DNA from: CAYMSO01 sp964393185
GTDB taxonomy: Bacteria; Patescibacteriota; Dojkabacteria; J137
NCBI GenBank assembly: GCA_964393185.1
Contig: CAYMSO010000002.1
Coordinates: 1-64,000, forward strand
DNA length: 64,000 bases
Direction: 5' to 3'
Shown: in pieces, positions 16,609-25,183 of the stretch
How positions within the stretch are numbered: position 1 is the first letter of the stretch
Layout of the letters: each line of letters begins with the position of its first letter
The notes under the pieces: model-generated
The model's input: the letters and a program-made list of their open reading frames with translations, nothing else
Told to the model about the DNA's origin: nothing
The model's database searches: none
Translations under genes and position numbers: made by a program

Positions 16609-17403
16609 CTATAACTGTAGCATATTTATTTCCTCTGAACTAATATATCCCTCCCTTAACATAGCTTTTAAAACTGCAAGCTGTCGGTTTCTTCCTGCTT
16701 GTTCGTTACCTATGGTAGGTGAATACAAATTAGGCAACTGAAGAATTCCAGCAACATAAGAGCATTCATCAAGATTCAAATCACTTACATTTTTATTATA
16801 ATATGATAGTGCAGCTGCTTGAATACCATAATTATAGTCTCCAAAGTATGCATTATTTAAATACATCTCCAAAATTTGTTCTTTAGCAAGTTTATCGTTA
16901 AGCTTAATTGCATATATGTTTTCTATATACTTATCCAAAATACTACGATTATAAAATCTATCTGTAGAAAGCTTTATAACCTGTTGAGAAATTGTACTTC
17001 CTCCGCTATTAGAAAAACCCATACTCGACAGCGCAAGTCTTCCTAACCCTTTTAGATCAAAGCCTGAATTGGTCCAAAAAGTTTTATCTTCTATTGCAAC
17101 TACTGCATCTATACAATCTTGTGGAATTTCCTCCAAATCAACGGGTTCGTAAACTATTTGTTCTAATGCACGAATATCTTCAGGATCTGCGAGTGCCGGA
17201 TCTGCCTCGCGTAACTTTTCTACATGAAATTTTAACTCAGTTGGATTGAAAAAAATCAATAACACTAAAGTAAGTAAAGCCATAGAAGCTAACAACAAAC
17301 AAATAGCAATGATTAACAGTGCTAATTTAAATTTTAGCAATACAGTTATGCGTAGCAACATAATTCGCCTAAATAGCTTAATGGAAATAAATAGATTTAA
17401 CAA
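16609..17403 (-). CDS. Monofunctional GT51 peptidoglycan glycosyltransferase
   Basis: This 264-residue protein has one N-terminal membrane helix (about 25-52) and then a GT51 domain, which polymerises lipid II into glycan strands outside the membrane. Motifs are AIEDKTFWTNSGFD (about 126-139, containing the catalytic Glu), GGSTISQQVIKLS (about 153-165) and KEQILEMYLNNAYFG (about 188-202). The usual EDxxFxxHxG has Asn for His. The transpeptidase domain of class A PBPs is absent, so it resembles MtgA and needs a separate cross-linking enzyme. The first 14 codons upstream of MLLRITVL may be untranslated if that Met is the true start. Confidence 0.88.
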   Translation of the reverse strand: MLNLFISIKLFRRIMLLRITVLLKFKLALLIIAICLLLASMALLTLVLLIFFNPTELKFHVEKLREADPALADPEDIRALEQIVYEPVDLEEIPQDCIDAVVAIEDKTFWTNSGFDLKGLGRLALSSMGFSNSGGSTISQQVIKLSTDRFYNRSILDKYIENIYAIKLNDKLAKEQILEMYLNNAYFGDYNYGIQAAALSYYNKNVSDLNLDECSYVAGILQLPNLYSPTIGNEQAGRNRQLAVLKAMLREGYISSEEINMLQL

Positions 17404-17559
17404 AAGAAACAGATCTTAAAGAATATTATACTATCCTCTTACTATATTTAAAATCCTGATATTGCCAGTTTACCAAGGTAATTGTATTATTTGATTTACT
17501 GTATTCACTCTTTTCTGCTATCCTATCTTTGCTATAATTTTATGAGTTAGATCGAAAAA

Positions 17560-18930
17560 ATGCTTACTGTATCGGATCAATTAAATATTAATTACACTAA
17601 ATTCAACCTTACAAATGGTATTAAATGTGTACTTTATCCCAGAAAAGAAATTCATTCAGTAAATATAAAAGTCTTAGCAAATGTTGGGATGTTAGATGAA
17701 AACACTGATACCAATGGAATATCGCATTTTCTGGAGCATGTAACCATGAATGGCACAGAAGAAATGCCAAACTGGGAAGATCTAGACAATTTTTTGAATG
17801 AATGTTCTGGAAGCACTAATGCCTATACTTCTTTTGACCACACAATGTTTCATGGCACTTTTCCGTTTCAGTATCTCGAAAAGGCAATTTATTACTTTTC
17901 ACAGATTGTTCTTCATCCACTAATCAAAGATTCGGATGTACAAAAAGAAAGAACAATTATTCTAGACGAGAGCACCAGATACGAAGATAATGTAAACTTC
18001 AAACTTTACCAAAATATGCAGCGAATGAGATTTGCAGAAGAAAATAGTCCATACAAATTCGATATAATTGGTACACAAAAAAACATTAGTGAGCTTACTC
18101 AAGAAAAAATAAAAAAGTTTTACGAGCGATTTTATATTCCAGAAAACATAGAAATTTATGTTGTAGGTAACTTCGAAATTGATCAGATAAAAAAACTTTT
18201 AGAAAAATATTTTGTTAACTCCATAAATGGTCGAACTTATGATCGTAAACCAGAGAGAAATTTTAAAAAGCAATACCCGACTTACTCTAAATTTGATGTC
18301 AAAGCAGTTCAGAAATTAGATATTGACCAATATTATTTGACGGCAACCTTTCCTTCGTACGAATTTGCTCTTACAAAAGTTGAAGATAGATACAAAGTAG
18401 GATTTTTAAAAAGCATGACGGCTTCGTCTTCTTACTTTCAATCAGTTTTATGGAAAAGATTAAGAGAGGAACTAAATCTAGTTTATGGAGTTAGTGCATT
18501 CGGATACAATATGTATGCTCGAGACGTTTTTGGTGTACAAACATCATTTGCAAAAGAGCATTTAGAAACTGTTCTAAAAGAAATTTACGAAGGGTTAAAT
18601 AATATAAAAGAAAATCACATTACAGATATAGTATTTAAGGCAAGACAAAAGAAATTACTAGATACACAATTAATGCAACTAGACGATCCAGGAAATATTC
18701 TAGACTGGATTATAGATTACGAAGATGAATTCGCAGTACATGGTAGAGGATTAACACCAAAAGATTACCTTGAATACATTAAAGAACTACAATTTTTAGA
18801 CACCGTAGCTATTTCTACTGATATTTTTAATTGGCAGAATCTTAATATTGGATTAGTTACAAGTGAGCATTCAACAGAAATTGAACAAAAAGTCCGTGAT
18901 TTATGGCAAAATATAACAAAGAACAAATAA
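17560..18930 (+). CDS. M16-family zinc metallopeptidase
   Basis: The 456-residue protein has the inverted zinc motif HFLEH at residues 56-60 (HxxEH) and the downstream Glu in ERTIILDEST (about 130), as in pitrilysin/processing-peptidase-like M16 enzymes. A second M16 half follows with YGVSAFGYNMYARDVFG, corresponding to the R/Y region that closes the chamber. No signal peptide is visible, so it is probably cytoplasmic and degrades peptides. A perfect TATAAT (17533-17538) lies 21 bases upstream of the ATG. A CYTH gene follows after 4 bases, suggesting co-transcription. Confidence 0.9.
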   Translation: MLTVSDQLNINYTKFNLTNGIKCVLYPRKEIHSVNIKVLANVGMLDENTDTNGISHFLEHVTMNGTEEMPNWEDLDNFLNECSGSTNAYTSFDHTMFHGTFPFQYLEKAIYYFSQIVLHPLIKDSDVQKERTIILDESTRYEDNVNFKLYQNMQRMRFAEENSPYKFDIIGTQKNISELTQEKIKKFYERFYIPENIEIYVVGNFEIDQIKKLLEKYFVNSINGRTYDRKPERNFKKQYPTYSKFDVKAVQKLDIDQYYLTATFPSYEFALTKVEDRYKVGFLKSMTASSSYFQSVLWKRLREELNLVYGVSAFGYNMYARDVFGVQTSFAKEHLETVLKEIYEGLNNIKENHITDIVFKARQKKLLDTQLMQLDDPGNILDWIIDYEDEFAVHGRGLTPKDYLEYIKELQFLDTVAISTDIFNWQNLNIGLVTSEHSTEIEQKVRDLWQNITKNK

Positions 18931-18934
18931 ATTC

Positions 18935-19546
18935 ATGAAAAAGGAAATAGAAGCAAAATTTATAAACGTTAATAAGGAGGAGATAAGAAAAAAGTTAAAG
19001 TCCCTTGGTGGAAAGTTAATCAAACCAGAGACTTTGATGCTCAATCGAACGTTTGATTTTCCAAATGCCATGACAGAGGAGGGTATATATAAATGGATAA
19101 GAGTTAGAGATGAAGGCAACAAGATAACCATGACTCTTAAGCTAATGACCAACTGGGAAAAAATAGACGGCGTAAACGAAGTCGAAATTACAGTTGATGA
19201 TTTTTATAATGCTTGCGAATTCCTAATAACAATGGGATTTGTAGATACCAATGAATCAGAAAAATATCGAGAGATCTGGGATTTTAATAAGGCAGAAGTC
19301 GTAATAGATACTTGGCCTGGACTGGAACCTTTGATAGAAATTGAGGCCGATAGCGAAGAAAAAGTAATGGAAACTGCCGAGAAGCTTGGTTTTGACTACT
19401 CCAAAGCAGTTTTTGGTAGTGCTGACTTGGTTTATGAAAGAGTTTACAACTTACCCGCAAACTCACTTACCAGTTTTAAAAAAATTACTTTCGAAAGCTT
19501 TCACGACGAACTTAAAAATTATTTAGAAACACACAAACAACATTAA
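18935..19546 (+). CDS. CYTH-domain protein
   Basis: The 203-residue protein begins MKKEIEAKFINV, a textbook ExExK (EIEAK) CYTH start. WIRVRDEGNKITMTLKL (about 47-63) and VNEVEITVDDF, VVIDTWPGLEPLIEIEA supply the other charged tunnel strands. The class includes adenylate cyclase CyaB and thiamine or inorganic triphosphatases; this one resembles the CyaB/ThTPase branch with the WPGLEPLIEIE motif. It sits 4 bases after the M16 peptidase gene. It differs clearly from the two CYTH proteins at the left of the window, so the three are not recent duplicates. Confidence 0.88.
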   Translation: MKKEIEAKFINVNKEEIRKKLKSLGGKLIKPETLMLNRTFDFPNAMTEEGIYKWIRVRDEGNKITMTLKLMTNWEKIDGVNEVEITVDDFYNACEFLITMGFVDTNESEKYREIWDFNKAEVVIDTWPGLEPLIEIEADSEEKVMETAEKLGFDYSKAVFGSADLVYERVYNLPANSLTSFKKITFESFHDELKNYLETHKQH

Positions 19547-20220
19547 CTATTTGTTACAAGTAGAGTTTTCAATTCGTCAAGATCATTACTCCAGGTATTG
19601 TTATCTACATTCCACCATTCCAAACCCTTAAATTGTAATTTATAAATTGATGATCTATCTTTAATCGATCCGAGATAAACGTATTTTTTACCGCTTTGTT
19701 GCGCCCACAGAATAGCTTTTAGCATCATTCCTAAACCAATATTGGGCAAATTAGTATCAAGATTGTAGAAAGGATACGCATAATGCAGAATATTCTGATT
19801 ATTATACACAAGACAGTATCCGCTGTTGTAATTTTGACCAGATAGCTTGAATGCAAAAGCTCCATTCATATTACTCTTTTGCATGTCTGTAAACATTTCT
19901 TTAATCTTGCTAGCACTCATCGTTCCTTCTCCAAATTTAATTGCATAAAAATCCTTACCCATTTTGTGAATAGACCAGACATAATCCTTTAGCGGTAAAT
20001 TAAAAAAAGTTAACTCCAAAGATGCTGTTTTCTTTAAAATTCTTCGATTCTCGGAATTCAAGCTGAATTTACTCAAATCAATTCGTAGTGATCTTGTTTT
20101 TTCCAGATGGCCTTTTGCTGTCCGGGTAAAAACGTATCCTTGGGAATATAGTTGCTCAATCTCCTCTTCGCTATTAGTTTCTATCACTGTAGAGTTATAT
20201 TTAATGTAATTTTGACTCAT
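19543..20220 (-). CDS. Arginyl/leucyl-tRNA-protein transferase-like (ATE-fold) protein
   Basis: The 225-residue protein carries two blocks resembling ATE1/Bpt transferases. The first is TRSLRIDLSKFSLNSENRRI (about 42-61), like the CRxxVPLRxDxxxFxPSxxxRR region without the cysteines. The second is PFYNLDTNLPNIGLGMMLKA (about 150-169) followed by KKYVYLGSIKDRSSIYKLQF and a conserved Trp-Trp, like the GNAT-type C-terminal half. These enzymes add Arg or Leu to protein N-termini to create degrons. The N-terminal Cys cluster of ATE1 is missing, and no N-degron adaptor is in the window, though a ClpC gene is. It overlaps the CYTH gene end by 4 bases, convergently. Confidence 0.65.
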   Translation of the reverse strand: MSQNYIKYNSTVIETNSEEEIEQLYSQGYVFTRTAKGHLEKTRSLRIDLSKFSLNSENRRILKKTASLELTFFNLPLKDYVWSIHKMGKDFYAIKFGEGTMSASKIKEMFTDMQKSNMNGAFAFKLSGQNYNSGYCLVYNNQNILHYAYPFYNLDTNLPNIGLGMMLKAILWAQQSGKKYVYLGSIKDRSSIYKLQFKGLEWWNVDNNTWSNDLDELKTLLVTNS

Positions 20221-20483
20221 AATAATAATTAGCTATAGCTAATCCTAACATTAATAATTTAAAGCATAAATGAATAAAAAATAGAAAACTACATACAGAA
20301 GTCCATAGTTTTATGTTGTTAAGGAAAAAGCTTAATTTAAATAACTTAAAAAATCTTTAACAAATCTTTACAAAAAAAATTAGATTTATCTATTAAATTA
20401 ATGTATTATCTTTCAAGTTTAAAAAATATGTGGATGATCGCAATTCGTGTTAATTGTTATTAGTTAGCAATAATATCATGACT

Positions 20484-20514
20484 TTGCGAGATAAAACTTT
20501 TATTTTTATATAAT
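20484..20514 (+). promoter_or_regulatory. Promoter with -10 box four bases from the start codon
   Basis: TTGCGA (20484-20489) and TATAAT (20509-20514) are 19 bases apart. Only four bases separate the -10 from the ATG at 20519, so the mRNA would be leaderless or nearly so. The rest of the roughly 300-base AT-rich stretch from 20221 shows no gene that I can support. Confidence 0.6.
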
Positions 20515-20518
20515 CCTC

Positions 20519-20899
20519 ATGAGAAAAAACAAAGAGTATGTGTATTCTTTTTCAGTAGAAATAGATACATCTCAAAATACCGAAGTAGATTCGTATGGAA
20601 TAGCAAAAATGCTTTATAACGAAATCGACTCCGAATTTCCTTTTATCCACGAAGCTTCTTACAATAAGGAACTTAAGGTAACAAAAGACATAAGTGTAAA
20701 AGAAAATAACTACATTTATGGTAACATAGTTTTCTCCAGCGACAATAAATTGCTGATAGCATTAACAAGACAATTTATTAACTCTGCTATAAACAAGGTC
20801 TCAAAAGACTTTAAGGTAGAAGCTAGAATTTTTAACCAAAAAATAAAAGTTTCTAAACAATTTTTAGACTTTCTAAATACCATTACAGCAGCAAATTAA
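20519..20899 (+). CDS. Hypothetical 126-residue protein
   Basis: A small soluble alpha/beta protein with no recognised family. The N-terminus MRKNKEYVYSFSVEIDTS and the middle NYIYGNIVFSSDNKLLIAL give alternating strands, followed by a helix LTRQFINSAINKVSKDF. No signal or membrane segment is visible. It stands alone with its own promoter and no close same-strand partner; the next gene begins 134 bases on. Confidence 0.55.
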   Translation: MRKNKEYVYSFSVEIDTSQNTEVDSYGIAKMLYNEIDSEFPFIHEASYNKELKVTKDISVKENNYIYGNIVFSSDNKLLIALTRQFINSAINKVSKDFKVEARIFNQKIKVSKQFLDFLNTITAAN

Positions 20900-21033
20900 A
20901 TTTTAAGAATAGTTATTCATTTGATAGTGCTAAAAGCAAGCTCTACGTCAGAGTTGTGATTAATGTATATAATAAGTATATATCAAACTCAAACTAGCAT
21001 TGTACATTAAATAGCTATTGGTTAAAATACAGC

Positions 21034-21561
21034 ATGAAATCAATAACTATTAATATTAATAAAATATATTTATTTATAAGTATTATATTTACAATCTCTT
21101 TGTTTTTATTGGGAAGTATCATAATCAGAGGAGATTATAAGCCACTAAATAAAAGCTATACATATTATATATTTTTTGAAAGAGGAACATCGGAGGATTT
21201 AATAAAAAAGATTAGACAAGAAATAGAAAAAAATCCCAATGTTTTCTCTACAAAATATGTTTCCGAGACACAAGCTTACGAAGACTATAAAGAACAACTT
21301 CTACTAAGCAATAATTATCAGATCTTAAAAGCTTTAGAAAGTTTTGAAGACAAATCAATCATCGCCAGTATTAATATTAAATTAAGTAATTATTCTGATA
21401 TGGATGATCTCGAAAAATTTCTACGAGAAATAGAAGCAGAAAATGATAAAATCAAACAGCTACAGCCAAATATAGCCTTAAAAAAGAACTATAGTCCACC
21501 AAAAGGTTTAAGAAAATTTGAAATTTTTAAAATATTGGGAAAACAACTTAATAATATTTAA
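21034..21561 (+). CDS. FtsX extracellular-domain-like protein with one membrane helix
   Basis: The 175-residue protein has an N-terminal membrane helix (about 10-32) and then a domain resembling the FtsX extracellular loop. FFERGTSEDLIKKIRQEI is followed by NVFSTKYVSETQAYEDYKEQ (about 70-89) and ASINIKLSNYSDMDDLEKFL, which parallel the VxSVxYVSKEEAxxxF and PASxxVKxxD segments of FtsX. In FtsX this loop activates peptidoglycan hydrolases; here the three other membrane helices are missing. It lies 10 bases upstream of lysS. The protein may be a stand-alone activator or decoy of cell-wall hydrolases; that is inference. Confidence 0.65.
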   Translation: MKSITININKIYLFISIIFTISLFLLGSIIIRGDYKPLNKSYTYYIFFERGTSEDLIKKIRQEIEKNPNVFSTKYVSETQAYEDYKEQLLLSNNYQILKALESFEDKSIIASINIKLSNYSDMDDLEKFLREIEAENDKIKQLQPNIALKKNYSPPKGLRKFEIFKILGKQLNNI

Positions 21562-21571
21562 ATAGTTTAAT

Positions 21572-23539
21572 ATGGTAAAAGATAAAGAAACATCAGATTT
21601 AATTGGACAAAGAAAAATTAGACTAGATAAGGTAAAAACACTTAGAGAACTAGGTATTGATCCTTATCCAGCAAAATCAAACAAAGAATATTCAAATTCG
21701 TACGTACTTGAAAAATTTGATGAACTTGAAGGAAAAACAGTTACTTTGGCAGGTAGACTAATGTCGTGGAGAGAACACGGAAAACTTGTTTTTGGTGATT
21801 TAGTAGATGCTTCAGCAAAGATTCAAATATATATCAAAGAAGACGAAATTAGTAATACTAATCCCAAAGAAGAAATTTTAGGATTTAACGATCTAAATCT
21901 TGTTGACATTGGAGATATAGTTGAAGTTACAGGTAAATTAACTAAAACACAAAGAGGAGAAAAATCCATTTTAGTCAAAAAACTACGAATGCTAGTCAAA
22001 ACCTTACGTCCCCTTCCTACTAATCTAGAAGATAAAGAAGAACGTTTTAGGAGAAGATATGTCGATATGCAAGTGCATCCTGAAGTAAGAGAAAGATTTG
22101 AAAGAAGAGCCGAATTCTGGCAAGCTCATAGAGAATTTTTTAATTCCAGAGGTTTTTTCGAGGTAAATATACCTGTTTTGGAACATGTTCCAGGAGGAGG
22201 AGATGCTGTACCTTTTACAACACATATGAATGCTATTGACCAGGACTTCTTTTTAAGAATCTCTCACGAACTACCGCTAAAAAGGCTCATAGGAGGAGGC
22301 TTCGAGAAAGTTTACGACATTGGAGCAAGGTTCAGAAATGAAGGGTTATCGGATGAGCATCTGCCCGAACATGTAGCCATGGAATTTTATTGGGCATATG
22401 CTGACTGGAAAGATGGAATGGAGTTCATTCAAGAACTTTACAACTATATACTAAAAAGAGTGTATGGAGATAAAAAAATTTTTAAGATAAGAGAATTCGA
22501 AGTAAATTTTTCTAAAAAGTGGGAAACAATAGATTTTAACCAAATCATGCAGAAAACTTACGGCATTAAAGATGTGTATACTATAACTCTTGAAGAAGTT
22601 AAGAAACTATTGACTGAAAATAATATTAAGTTTGATAGATCGATAAATATTGCTCGAGGTGTAGATTCTTTATGGAAAAGAGTTAGAAAAACAATTTCAG
22701 GACCAGCTTTTTTGATAAATCATCCCAAATATCTATCTCCGCTACAAAAACCTAGTGTGCAAAACCCACTAATGGTAGAAAGGTTTCAACCAATTATTGC
22801 GGGTAGTGAGCTAGGCAATGGTTGGAGCGAGGTTAATGATGCAGTTGACCAATACGAAAGATTTGCCGAACAACAAAAACTACGTGACGCTGGAGACGCA
22901 GAAGCACAGTGGCTCGACATTGATTACGTCGAGATGCTCGAATACGGAATGGCACCAACATTTGGGTATGGTCATAGTGAAAGAGTTTTCTGGTTTTTAG
23001 AGAATATAACAGCCAGAGAAGGCGTACCTTTTCCTCAGTTAAAAATGGACTACGATAATGTTACCAAAGACCTTTACCCTGTTTTGGAAGAGATTGATTT
23101 ACATAGCACAAAAGTAAAAGTACAAGATAAATCAAAAAAAATGATTATAGTTTTGGACAAGGATTTGACTGGATGGCAACTTACAAACACGGTTGGTCAT
23201 TTAACCGCTTACTTAGGAGCAAAAATTAAAGAAAACCTAACTACAAGGGATGATTTTAAAACAAAAGATGGAAGTATTAACGCCAATTCCCAATACCCTG
23301 TGATTACTATGAGTGCTAATTCTTCAGAACAACTCTACAATCTATTGCAAAAAGCTGAAGATGCAAAATTAACTCACTTAGCATATACTCAAGAAATGAT
23401 TGATTTTAACGATGATAGTGAATTACAAAATGAATATTTAAATAAAAATAAAAGTAACTTAAAGTATTTAGGTATAGGAATTTTTGGCGATAATGATACC
23501 TTAAAACAATTAACTAATAAATTTAGTTTATGGAAATAA
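21572..23539 (+). CDS. lysS: Class II lysyl-tRNA synthetase with C-terminal DUF2000 domain
   Basis: The protein charges tRNA-Lys with lysine. Residues about 1-170 are an OB-fold anticodon domain (LAGRLMSWREHGKLVFGDLV). The class II core follows with motif 2 GARFRNEGLSDEHLPEHVAM (about 251-270) and motif 3 YGHSERVFWFLENI, then REGVPFPQLK. Canonical LysRS ends near residue 500, whereas this protein continues to 655. The extra part from about 520 (KKMIIVLDKDLTGWQLTNTV, then YLGIGIFGD near the end) matches DUF2000, a relative of the PTH2-type peptidyl-tRNA hydrolase fold. The fusion suggests an added tRNA-linked hydrolase or binding function. A one-base gap links it to the HD gene. Confidence 0.88.
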   Translation: MVKDKETSDLIGQRKIRLDKVKTLRELGIDPYPAKSNKEYSNSYVLEKFDELEGKTVTLAGRLMSWREHGKLVFGDLVDASAKIQIYIKEDEISNTNPKEEILGFNDLNLVDIGDIVEVTGKLTKTQRGEKSILVKKLRMLVKTLRPLPTNLEDKEERFRRRYVDMQVHPEVRERFERRAEFWQAHREFFNSRGFFEVNIPVLEHVPGGGDAVPFTTHMNAIDQDFFLRISHELPLKRLIGGGFEKVYDIGARFRNEGLSDEHLPEHVAMEFYWAYADWKDGMEFIQELYNYILKRVYGDKKIFKIREFEVNFSKKWETIDFNQIMQKTYGIKDVYTITLEEVKKLLTENNIKFDRSINIARGVDSLWKRVRKTISGPAFLINHPKYLSPLQKPSVQNPLMVERFQPIIAGSELGNGWSEVNDAVDQYERFAEQQKLRDAGDAEAQWLDIDYVEMLEYGMAPTFGYGHSERVFWFLENITAREGVPFPQLKMDYDNVTKDLYPVLEEIDLHSTKVKVQDKSKKMIIVLDKDLTGWQLTNTVGHLTAYLGAKIKENLTTRDDFKTKDGSINANSQYPVITMSANSSEQLYNLLQKAEDAKLTHLAYTQEMIDFNDDSELQNEYLNKNKSNLKYLGIGIFGDNDTLKQLTNKFSLWK

Positions 23540-23540
23540 T

Positions 23541-24098
23541 ATGAATCTACCGACAAAAGAAGAAGCTCAAATATTATTGGAAAAACATGTTAAGGAGTCG
23601 TATCAAATCTTACACGCAAAAATGGTTGCCAATGCCATGGAAGCCTGGGCTGGTAAACTTAACCAAAACATGGCTCTTTGGTATATTACAGGACTTTTAC
23701 ATGATCTAGATTACTTTGAATTTCCAACAGAACACCCAGCTAAATCATTACAGTGGTTTAAAGAGTGGGGATATCCCGAAGAACTGATTCACGCTGTAGA
23801 AGCTCATGCATTTGGTTATAATGGATTCCAAACCGAACCGCAAACAAAAATGGCAGCCGCATTAATTGCCTGTGACGAAATGTCTGGACTTATTTATGCA
23901 TATAGTTTAATGCGACCGGAAGGCATGAAGGGTATGGAGGTAAAAGGTGTTCTAAAAAGAATGAAGGATAAGGCCTTTGCATCAAAGATAAATAGGGAAG
24001 AAATTAAGTATGGAGTAGAGAAGTTTGGCGTAGATATAAACGATCACATTCAATTGCTGATCAACACTTTCAATAAAATAGAAGAACTGAATAGATAG
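23541..24098 (+). CDS. HD-domain phosphohydrolase-like protein
   Basis: The 185-residue protein has the HD metal-binding pattern: an early His in ILHAKMVANAMEAW (about 24), the HD doublet in GLLHDLDYFEF (about 54-55), and further His residues in AVEAHAFGYNG (about 88-90). It matches the predicted HD-superfamily hydrolases that often flank translation genes. The substrate is unknown. It follows lysS with one intervening base and surely shares its transcript. Confidence 0.82.
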   Translation: MNLPTKEEAQILLEKHVKESYQILHAKMVANAMEAWAGKLNQNMALWYITGLLHDLDYFEFPTEHPAKSLQWFKEWGYPEELIHAVEAHAFGYNGFQTEPQTKMAAALIACDEMSGLIYAYSLMRPEGMKGMEVKGVLKRMKDKAFASKINREEIKYGVEKFGVDINDHIQLLINTFNKIEELNR

Positions 24099-24198
24099 CT
24101 CTGGCTATTCAGAAACAAATAAGCAATGTTGTAAGTAAATACATCCTAAAAACTAGAGTCTACTGTAATATTATAGTCAACTATAAAATTATAAAGAG

Positions 24199-25092
24199 CT
24201 ATTTATAAGGTAATGCAGCAGTAGAATACAAATATTTTTTAAACCAAGTAATCTGTCTTTTTGCGTATTGTCTGTGTGCAATTTTAACAAGTTCTTTGCA
24301 TTTGTCTAAATCAATTTGATTGTTTAGATACTGAAGTACTTGCCTATATCCAATCCCTTGAAGTGCTACTGCAGTTTCTGGAAAGCCCCTGCTGAGTATT
24401 TTTTTGGTTTCTGCAATCAGCCCATCGGTAAACATCTGTTCAACTCTGTTATTTATCCTATTTTTAAGTTCGGGCCAATTATATGCAGGCACAATAATTT
24501 CAAATTGCCAATCATTTGGTGTCGCTTTATTGTGTGCAGATGGATTCATTTGGATTTCTATCCTTCTAATTAATCTTCTTTTATTGTTCCTATCGCTATT
24601 GTTAAGGTTATCAAAAGCACTTGAGTTAAGTTGAGAAAGCTTGTTTTGTAGTTCGGAAACACTTAGTGTCTGCAATTCTGCTCTGAATTTCCAATTAATA
24701 TCTTTTTGGTCGGGCAGTTCATAGTTATTTATTATTGCATCTATGTAAAGCCCTGTACCGCCAACAAGTATTGGAGTCTTATTCCTAGAGATAATATTTT
24801 TAATAGTAGACTCAGCTAATATTTTATATCTAGAAACATTAAAATACTCGTCTGGTTCTAAAAATTGTACCAAATAAATTGGAATATCTTGGATTTCGTG
24901 GACTGGAAGATCATTCAGCATTGCATCTTTTAATTTTATTTCTCCAACATTGGTACCTATGCTCATGTATTTATAGATCTGTCTGGAGTCCGCAGAAATT
25001 AGTTCTCCATTTTTTTCCTTTGCTAGTTTAATCGCTAAATCTGTTTTACCAGAAGCAGTTGGACCAGCAACAACTATTACTTTTGATTTCAT
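24199..25092 (-). CDS. miaA: tRNA dimethylallyltransferase
   Basis: MiaA prenylates A37 of tRNAs reading UNN codons. The 297-residue protein has the P-loop VVAGPTASGKTDLA (about 6-19), the substrate segment ELISADSRQIYKYMSIGTN (about 30-48), PILVGGTGLYIDAII (about 100-114) and the C-terminal VALQGIGYRQVLQYL with the RQYAKRQITWF helix. The length is normal and all key residues are visible. It is a single gene facing the MgtC-like gene, and the 90 bases between them and lysS-HD hold no other gene. Confidence 0.95.
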   Translation of the reverse strand: MKSKVIVVAGPTASGKTDLAIKLAKEKNGELISADSRQIYKYMSIGTNVGEIKLKDAMLNDLPVHEIQDIPIYLVQFLEPDEYFNVSRYKILAESTIKNIISRNKTPILVGGTGLYIDAIINNYELPDQKDINWKFRAELQTLSVSELQNKLSQLNSSAFDNLNNSDRNNKRRLIRRIEIQMNPSAHNKATPNDWQFEIIVPAYNWPELKNRINNRVEQMFTDGLIAETKKILSRGFPETAVALQGIGYRQVLQYLNNQIDLDKCKELVKIAHRQYAKRQITWFKKYLYSTAALPYK

Positions 25093-25183
25093 TCCAAGAT
25101 TTTAACATTTAGGCTTTACAAGTTGATACCAATATACTTTAACTGTAAACTGTCTTAGAACTACAAGGTAAACTATTGTCATT

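Noticed and set aside
24340..24634. Plus-strand frames opposite miaA
   Set aside because: Antisense shadows of a well-supported gene.
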